DNA from: JANRJY01 sp033763735
GTDB lineage: Bacteria > Bacteroidota > Bacteroidia > Cytophagales > UBA9547
Reading direction: 5' to 3'
DNA: 64,000 nt
Assembly (NCBI GenBank): GCA_033763735.1
Contig: JANRJY010000115.1
Location: 35,295 to 99,294, forward strand
Shown here: piece after piece, positions 58,688-64,000 of the stretch
Layout: every line of letters begins with the position of its first letter
How positions within the stretch are numbered: position 1 is the stretch's first letter
Notes under the pieces: generated by a model
What the model was told of the DNA's origin: nothing
Databases searched by the model: none
Seen by the model: the letters and a program-made list of their open reading frames with translations, nothing else
Program-made: the position numbers and the translations under genes

Positions 58688-61495
58688 TCAACCGGTATTG
58701 CGCATGGCACTTGCAATTGCATTAATCGACATTAATAAAGAAAGCAGTATCTTTTCAGTTTCGGCACCTTCAGTACCTATTGCTTTTAACTGTCGCCATT
58801 TCTTTAATTGATATATTTGATTTTTATGCAAGATTTCCATTCCTTTAGAACGTATCAAATTGGAATAATAATGTTGTGAACGTCTTGTAGCAAATGGGGT
58901 TGGGAATAGAATCTCCAACATTTTTCTTGTTTTGCTTAACTCTCCTAATATTAGATCCAATATTTCTTTTTTGACTTTATCATCTTCCACCAAGTCGGCA
59001 TAGGCTTTCATAATATGCTCATCGGTGGCAGCCAAACTGGTATCTACATTGGTGAATATATAGGTAATTAGCGCATTAGTTTTTATTGCCTCTTGTATTT
59101 TTGTAAACTTATCAGGGAATTCTTTTTGTAGCTTTTCTAATGTAGAACCTACACCATACCAGCTTGTAATATTTGAGCGAGATTGGCTCCAGCTAAATAC
59201 CCATGGAATTGCTCTTAAGTCTTTTAGAGTACGAGTGCCGGTTCTTCTGGATGGTCTTGATCCAATTCTGCTAGACTCAATCGCATCAATTGGAGTTGCC
59301 TCGCCAAAAAACACTATGAAATTAGGGTTTGAGATTAAATCTAGATATATTTTTCGACTTTCGGCTGCCATCCAAGTGAGAGTTTCAGCAAATTCATGGG
59401 GTTTCTTTTCAGTATATTTATGCAAAATGGAGTTCCCTGCAGTACCTGCAACCAATAATTCAATATTGTTGGCAGCATTCATTTTGTTAGCATATTTCTG
59501 TGAAATGGTTTCTCCTTGTTCCGTCAATCGGAAGTCACCGTTAATAGAAGAATGTGGAAGGGTTCTGATAAACCAATTGGTTGGACCGGCTCCTCTGGAT
59601 ATTGTTCCTCCTTTCCCATGGAAAAATCTTATCTTAATCCCAAAGTTTTTACCGATTTCTGAAAGTTGTTCTTGTGCCATGTACAGATTCCATACACTAG
59701 CCAGAATGCCACCATCTTTGTTACTATCGCTATAACCAATCATAACTTGTTGTACCAATGATTTTTCGCCTTTGAGTTGTTTTTGGTATTCAAGACTTTT
59801 TCTTGTAATTGGGTGCTCTAAGAAGTTTTTTAATATATCCGGACTCTGTTGCAAGTCTTCAATGGTTTCAAATAGTGGAACTACCGGTAATTTACATACC
59901 AAACCATCAGCCGTGTGATCGGTTAATCCTCCTTCTCTTGCTAAAATATAAACCGATAAAAGATCGGATACACTGCGAGTCATACTTACAATTAAGGAGC
60001 CCATAGGGAACACACCGAATTTGTCAACATGGTCGGCCACTACTCTATAGCATTTGATAACTGCATCTGCTTCCGGTTCCAATGTCATACGAGGATGCGT
60101 GAATGGTCTGGCCGACTCCAATTCCTTACTTAAAAAAGCAACTCGTTCATCTTCAGTCCAATCTGCAAATTTGTAGTTTTTAAATCCCGCGGCTTTCAAC
60201 AACTGCGTAATGGCTTTGTCGTGAAAAGCACTATTTTGACGGATATCTAAAACAGCCATGTGAAACCCAAAGGTTTCGACCAATCTAATAGCTTCATTTA
60301 CATCAGAATAGGCAATCGCTTTTGCTCCATAACTTATTAATGAGCTTTGTAAAATTCGTAAGTCCGACACCAATTCATGTGCAAATACATAATCATTCAC
60401 GTCCTGATTGATATGAGTAATATGGTCTCTTTCAATATCTATTGGTAATTTTAAAAGCATCAAGTTTAAAAACTGTCGGAATGCCTCGCCCTTATTTCTA
60501 TTTACGGCTTTTATACCTTGTTCGCCAAATACATTCTGAATTTCTTCAACTCTGTTGCGTAAAGTTTCATCGCAATCAGCCAAACTCTGACTAAAACTCA
60601 ATTTTTTGATTAAATCGGTTAAAGTTCGTTTGATAATAACAAATGAATTCAAGCGTAACGTTTCTAACGTAAATTTGGTCACTGAATCAGTGACAAATGG
60701 ATGCCCGTCTCTATCGCCTCCCACCCAATCGCCAAAACATATTTTTGGGAGGTTACTCGCATCTCTAATTAACTCAGGGTCAAATCCTACCGAATCCCAT
60801 GCCTGCACAAGTCTACGATCGTGAATCTGAATTACTTCGGGGAATACATTACTCAAATAATGCAAAACATTGCGCAATTCGGTAGTTACATCCGGTTTTT
60901 CAAGAAATATTTCACCCGTTTTCCAAAGTCGGTACAATTCAAGTTTGATTTCTCTGGTAATTTCATTTTGCTCAGCTTCCGTCCACATATTGTTTTCTCG
61001 CTTTACTAGAAGCAGATACAATGCTCTATGATGTTCGAGTACTGTAGCCCGTTTGGCTTCTGTAGGGTGAGCAGTAAGCACCGGTTCAACTCTGATTTCG
61101 GATAAAAGAGATGCTATTTCTGTATCTTTTATTCCGTTATTTTTAAGCATTAATAAATTTTGCGCCCAAAGTCCATTCACGCTAGCCATCGTTTTTTCGT
61201 TTTCTCTGCGTCTGCGTGCCTGCACAGCTCCATTTTCCTCACACATATTCATCAATTGGAATACAATTGAAAAAAGTTGAATGTGTTTTTCGGTAAACTT
61301 TTCTGCTGAATAGGCTGCAATTTTATTCAAATAGGGAATTTGAGTGGATAATTCTTTTTCATCATTTTCAACCAAAACTTCCCTCAAACATTCAAGCAAG
61401 AATTCAAAATCGATATAAGGCTTGCCTAGTTTTTCTTTTACAAGTTCCAGACATTCTTCTTTTCCCGGCGAGTCTAATAATGTGGTATTTTTCAT
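58688..61495 (-). CDS. ppc: Phosphoenolpyruvate carboxylase
   Basis: 935 residues. Carboxylates PEP to oxaloacetate, an anaplerotic step. The catalytic regions are intact: LTAHPTEAKRATVLEHH (His), FGDWVGGDRDGHPFVT, VMIGYSDSNKDGGI, RFFHGKGGTISRGAGP (Gly-rich PEP loop), RIGSRPSRR and the C-terminal SAMRNTG, close to the QNTG end of the family. Monocistronic. Confidence 0.97.
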   Translation of the reverse strand: MKNTTLLDSPGKEECLELVKEKLGKPYIDFEFLLECLREVLVENDEKELSTQIPYLNKIAAYSAEKFTEKHIQLFSIVFQLMNMCEENGAVQARRRRENEKTMASVNGLWAQNLLMLKNNGIKDTEIASLLSEIRVEPVLTAHPTEAKRATVLEHHRALYLLLVKRENNMWTEAEQNEITREIKLELYRLWKTGEIFLEKPDVTTELRNVLHYLSNVFPEVIQIHDRRLVQAWDSVGFDPELIRDASNLPKICFGDWVGGDRDGHPFVTDSVTKFTLETLRLNSFVIIKRTLTDLIKKLSFSQSLADCDETLRNRVEEIQNVFGEQGIKAVNRNKGEAFRQFLNLMLLKLPIDIERDHITHINQDVNDYVFAHELVSDLRILQSSLISYGAKAIAYSDVNEAIRLVETFGFHMAVLDIRQNSAFHDKAITQLLKAAGFKNYKFADWTEDERVAFLSKELESARPFTHPRMTLEPEADAVIKCYRVVADHVDKFGVFPMGSLIVSMTRSVSDLLSVYILAREGGLTDHTADGLVCKLPVVPLFETIEDLQQSPDILKNFLEHPITRKSLEYQKQLKGEKSLVQQVMIGYSDSNKDGGILASVWNLYMAQEQLSEIGKNFGIKIRFFHGKGGTISRGAGPTNWFIRTLPHSSINGDFRLTEQGETISQKYANKMNAANNIELLVAGTAGNSILHKYTEKKPHEFAETLTWMAAESRKIYLDLISNPNFIVFFGEATPIDAIESSRIGSRPSRRTGTRTLKDLRAIPWVFSWSQSRSNITSWYGVGSTLEKLQKEFPDKFTKIQEAIKTNALITYIFTNVDTSLAATDEHIMKAYADLVEDDKVKKEILDLILGELSKTRKMLEILFPTPFATRRSQHYYSNLIRSKGMEILHKNQIYQLKKWRQLKAIGTEGAETEKILLSLLMSINAIASAMRNTG

Positions 61496-61647
61496 AGGTT
61501 TATACGATTTGATTTGAAAGAATTGTATTAGGGCTTTGGAAAATTACATTATAGGTAAATAAAAAACAAAATATTTGTAAAAAGGGTTGAAATTTTAATG
61601 AACTTAAGCCAAAATTGAGATAAAATAAACAATTTCTGTATTCTACA

Positions 61648-62778
61648 ATGATATATGATTATGATTGTGCAATAGTTGGTGGTGGATTGGCAGGTTTAAC
61701 TTTGTCAATCCAATTGGCTCAAAAAGGTATCAAAACTATAGTGTTTGAAAAAGAAAAATATCCATTTCATAAAGTATGTGGAGAATATATTTCAATGGAG
61801 AGTTTTGATTTTGTGGAGAAGTGTGGTGTGCCACTTTCGCAAATGCATGTTCCAAGAATTACAGAACTTAATGTAAGCGCACCATCTGGCAAAATGATTA
61901 CTTCAAAACTCAATCCTGGAGGTTTCGGAATTAGCAGATATGTGTTAGATGATTTATTGGCACAAAAAGCTAGGGAATTGGGAGTGATTGTAATGGATGG
62001 AAATAAAGTTATTGACGTAATAACTGAAAATGGAAACTATTCAGTTGTTACTGAAAATCAATTATATACTACAAATACTGTAATAGGTTCCTGGGGGAAA
62101 CGGTCGAATATGGATGTGAAATTGAATAGAAAATTTATTCAAAAACATCAACCGGTTCATAGGAATTATGTGGGGGTTAAGTATCATGTTAAGTTTCCTT
62201 TGGCAAATAACATCATACAATTACACAATTTTGAAAATGGTTATTGTGGGATATCAAAAGTTGATAATGATATTTGTTGTTTGTGTTACCTTACCACAGC
62301 CGAATATTTGCAGAAATTTGGTACGATAAAAAAACTACAAGAAGCAATTTTATTTAAAAATCCTCATTTGAGAAATATTTTTACGAACGCAGAATTTTTG
62401 TTTGATTCTCCTTTGTCAATTTCACAAATTAACTTTTCAAATAAATCCCAGAATGATATCAATTTAATTTATTTGGGTGATGCTGCAGGAATGATTGCAC
62501 CTTTATGTGGAAATGGTATGAGTATGGCCATGCATGCCTCTAAAATAGCTTCCGGAGTCCTTTTAAATTATTTTAACGGCAAAATATCCAAACAAGAGAT
62601 ATTTCAAAAATATAATGAAGCTTGGAAAAAAGAGTTTACCACCCGAATAAATGTAGGAAGAATGATACAATATTTATTTGGAAAACCCCAGCTTACTGAT
62701 TTGGTTATTTCATCTATTAAGCCATTTCCAAAAGTTGTATCCGGGCTCATTTCACTAACCCATGGAAAGGCATTTTAA
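61648..62778 (+). CDS. FAD-dependent oxidoreductase, geranylgeranyl reductase-like
   Basis: 376 residues. FAD-binding DCAIVGGGLAGLTLSIQLAQ, FEKEKYPFHKVCGEYIS (the family's KxCGG-type segment), and the second FAD motif IYLGDAAGMIAPLCGNGMSMAM (GDAA). Members reduce isoprenoid chains or hydroxylate polyenes and aromatic pigments. In Bacteroidota such genes can belong to flexirubin or carotenoid pathways, but no partner genes are here. Soluble or peripheral. Confidence 0.85.
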   Translation: MIYDYDCAIVGGGLAGLTLSIQLAQKGIKTIVFEKEKYPFHKVCGEYISMESFDFVEKCGVPLSQMHVPRITELNVSAPSGKMITSKLNPGGFGISRYVLDDLLAQKARELGVIVMDGNKVIDVITENGNYSVVTENQLYTTNTVIGSWGKRSNMDVKLNRKFIQKHQPVHRNYVGVKYHVKFPLANNIIQLHNFENGYCGISKVDNDICCLCYLTTAEYLQKFGTIKKLQEAILFKNPHLRNIFTNAEFLFDSPLSISQINFSNKSQNDINLIYLGDAAGMIAPLCGNGMSMAMHASKIASGVLLNYFNGKISKQEIFQKYNEAWKKEFTTRINVGRMIQYLFGKPQLTDLVISSIKPFPKVVSGLISLTHGKAF

Positions 62779-63064
62779 TAATTTGTGTAAATAATCCCTT
62801 TTAAGTTTTTTTACTTTATTGTAATATTTACAATACATTTATAAAGCATCATTATCTGAAAACGAGATTACTTTTTTGCGAATTTCTGGTTAATATTTAA
62901 TAAGTTAAATAATTTTTATAACAAACTGTATATTAATGTTTTAGTTCATTAAAGAATAATATTAACATCACCAATCGAATGTTAATTAATCAATTTTTTT
63001 TATTAAATATTAGTAATGTGTCAATATAAAACTTACATTTACGGAATTATAATTAACAATTAAC
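62779..63064. other. Long AT-rich 5' region of the cold-shock gene
   Basis: 286 bases, with one perfect inverted repeat ATTGTAA-TAT-TTACAAT (62818-62834). A long untranslated leader would be in keeping with cold-shock gene regulation, but no cold-shock box is identified and the promoter is not clear. Confidence 0.5.
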
Positions 63065-63259
63065 ATGAGTCAAGGAACAGTAAAGTTTTTTAATGAAACA
63101 AAAGGATTTGGATTTATTAAAGAAGAATCAACAAACAAAGAGTATTTCGTTCACGTATCGGGATTAAAAGACGATATCAGAGAAAGTGATGTAGTGACTT
63201 TCGACATTCAAGAAGGTAAAAAAGGATTAAATGCAGTTAACGTAAAATTGGCTAACTAG
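63065..63259 (+). CDS. Cold-shock domain protein
   Basis: 64 residues. Single CSD fold with RNP1 KGFGFIKEE and RNP2-like YFVHVSGL, starting MSQGTVKFFNETKGFGFI. An RNA chaperone binding single-stranded nucleic acid. Followed by a strong terminator. Confidence 0.96.
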   Translation: MSQGTVKFFNETKGFGFIKEESTNKEYFVHVSGLKDDIRESDVVTFDIQEGKKGLNAVNVKLAN

Positions 63260-63288
63260 TTAGAACATAACCGCAAATTAAAAATTTT

Positions 63289-63315
63289 AAGCCCCTTTCA
63301 TGGGGCTTTTTTTTT
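63289..63315 (+). terminator. Intrinsic terminator of the cold-shock gene
   Basis: Stem AAGCCCC / GGGGCTT (63289-63295 with 63302-63308), loop TTTCAT, followed by a run of nine or more T. Confidence 0.95.
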
Positions 63316-63330
63316 GCCCTTTTATATAAA

Positions 63331-64000
63331 TTATAGCAAAAGAGAGTCTATTCTGTGAGCTTGTACCATTTGTCTTTTGTTTGACCATGAAAAGACTGTA
63401 AATTTCCCATCTTGTGAAGCAACCAGTGCTAATGAATTGCGTTGATCATGAACAAATTGCGCGGCTGATAAGTGTCTTGTACCACCGGAATGTGCCGGAT
63501 TGATGATTTTAGCTTCTCCGCTATATATGGGTTCTGTCAAATAAACAAACTCCACCATTGAATTACCTTCAGGTCTTTTGATTTTTTCTCCAAAGGATAG
63601 CAATTCATATTCATCATTCATGATAATGGCCCCATCAATAGCAGTGAGCCCGGCAATCAGATCAATTTCTCTGTTCAATGCTAATTGCCAGGCGGCAAAG
63701 TCATCTTCAGTAACATTATCTTTTACCAATTGAGTAAGACCTTTGAAGGTAGGATGTATGGAGTAATGCAATGGATGTCTTATGGAATTGCGCCAATTTG
63801 AGTCGTTAGAAGGAACCACCAGCAATGTACCCCCCTTTTTATGTGATCTGATGGATACAGCCAACTGTAACATCACATTTATAGCGTTTTTTTTGTCTTC
63901 TTTCGGGTTAAAATCAAACATGTTTTTGATCAATCCTGGACAATCATTCATTTCAGTATTCAAGTCATCAACAATTTTAACTTCGTCTCCCGTCAAAATG
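63331..64000 (-). CDS. Diadenylate-cyclase-like (DAC/DisA_N) sensor protein, C-terminal part
   Basis: The reading frame is open to the window end; the first Met-like codon of the visible part is an internal TTG. About 223 C-terminal residues are visible. The DAC fold is suggested by DGAIIMNDEYELLSFG and, after an unusually long insert of about 45 residues, GGTRHLSAAQFVHDQRNSLA followed by DGKFTVFSW. Classical DAC enzymes have DGA and RHR motifs; here the second reads RHL, so cyclase activity is uncertain and a c-di-AMP or nucleotide sensor is possible. The N-terminal part lies beyond the window. Confidence 0.75.
   Translation of the reverse strand, partial: ILTGDEVKIVDDLNTEMNDCPGLIKNMFDFNPKEDKKNAINVMLQLAVSIRSHKKGGTLLVVPSNDSNWRNSIRHPLHYSIHPTFKGLTQLVKDNVTEDDFAAWQLALNREIDLIAGLTAIDGAIIMNDEYELLSFGEKIKRPEGNSMVEFVYLTEPIYSGEAKIINPAHSGGTRHLSAAQFVHDQRNSLALVASQDGKFTVFSWSNKRQMVQAHRIDSLLL

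Noticed and set aside
1..64000. tRNA or rRNA genes
   Set aside because: No cloverleaf-type arms with a GGTTCGAATCC-like T-arm, and no rRNA sequence was recognised.

Overview
This is a 64 kb AT-rich stretch of a Bacteroidota chromosome. The evidence is a type IX secretion sorting domain on the 24035-26221 product, a TonB-dependent receptor with a carboxypeptidase-like N-terminus, HYC_CC_PP and DUF4254 families, GH140/DUF4038 enzymes, frequent TTG starts, and several promoters of the Bacteroidota form (T/A)TTG - 19 bp - TAnnTTTG lying only a few bases before the start codon. The order cannot be fixed from the sequence. No rRNA, tRNA, CRISPR array or transposase gene was seen.

Layout. 1-5433: 3' end of nadC, then a tightly packed minus-strand operon (TPR histidine kinase, DUF2721, hemB, DHp-only kinase-like protein, YdcF-like protein). 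5636-11710: accessory region. After a PLP dehydratase come three adjacent large foldback sequences, then three minus-strand genes (PD-(D/E)XK nuclease-like, PUA/EVE-like unknown, TIR-like nucleotide-binding protein). Each gene is separated by a palindromic spacer ending in CCG(C/G)TAAC / GTTA(G/C)CGG cores, a layout like integron cassettes without an integrase. A 15-unit 21-bp minisatellite closes the region. 11799-19475: GT9 glycosyltransferase with DUF4254, a PAS sensor lacking its ATPase domain, a HEPN-MNT pair, DinB, MsrB, a MITE-like element, SRPBCC and Crp/Fnr genes. 19804-21524: glnK-amtB.

21609-31802: a probable copper/heavy-metal region. It holds an MbnP-like lipoprotein, a single-haem lipoprotein cytochrome, two paralogous small Cys-motif proteins, a T9SS-secreted beta-propeller protein, a TonB-dependent receptor, an HMA-DUF4396 membrane protein, an AraC regulator with its own CxxC domain, a periplasmic copper-chaperone-like protein, a Cys-rich lipoprotein and a HYC_CC_PP protein. 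31975-38605: housekeeping and small genes (GxxExxY, fmt, lhgO-like, PfkB kinase, trigger factor).

38624-53809: a D-apiose utilisation locus. A GntR regulator diverges from a sugar-transporter gene, followed by a D-apiose dehydrogenase, a 3-oxo-isoapionate decarboxylase-like enzyme, a D-apionate oxidoisomerase, two GH140 apiosidase-like enzymes (the second with added FN3, Ig-like and CBM9-like modules), a large two-component-propeller/SpoIIE sensor, a membrane protein and a D-apionate lactonase. Together they would cut apiose from plant glycans (rhamnogalacturonan II or apiogalacturonan), import it and convert it by the non-phosphorylated apionate route to L-erythrulose.

53927-64000: DEAD-box helicase, an AAA/DUF4143 ATPase gene bracketed by two nearly identical 42-bp palindromes, a sugar-nucleotide epimerase-like protein, surE, ppc, an FAD oxidoreductase, a cold-shock gene and the C-terminal part of a diadenylate-cyclase-like sensor protein running off the right edge.
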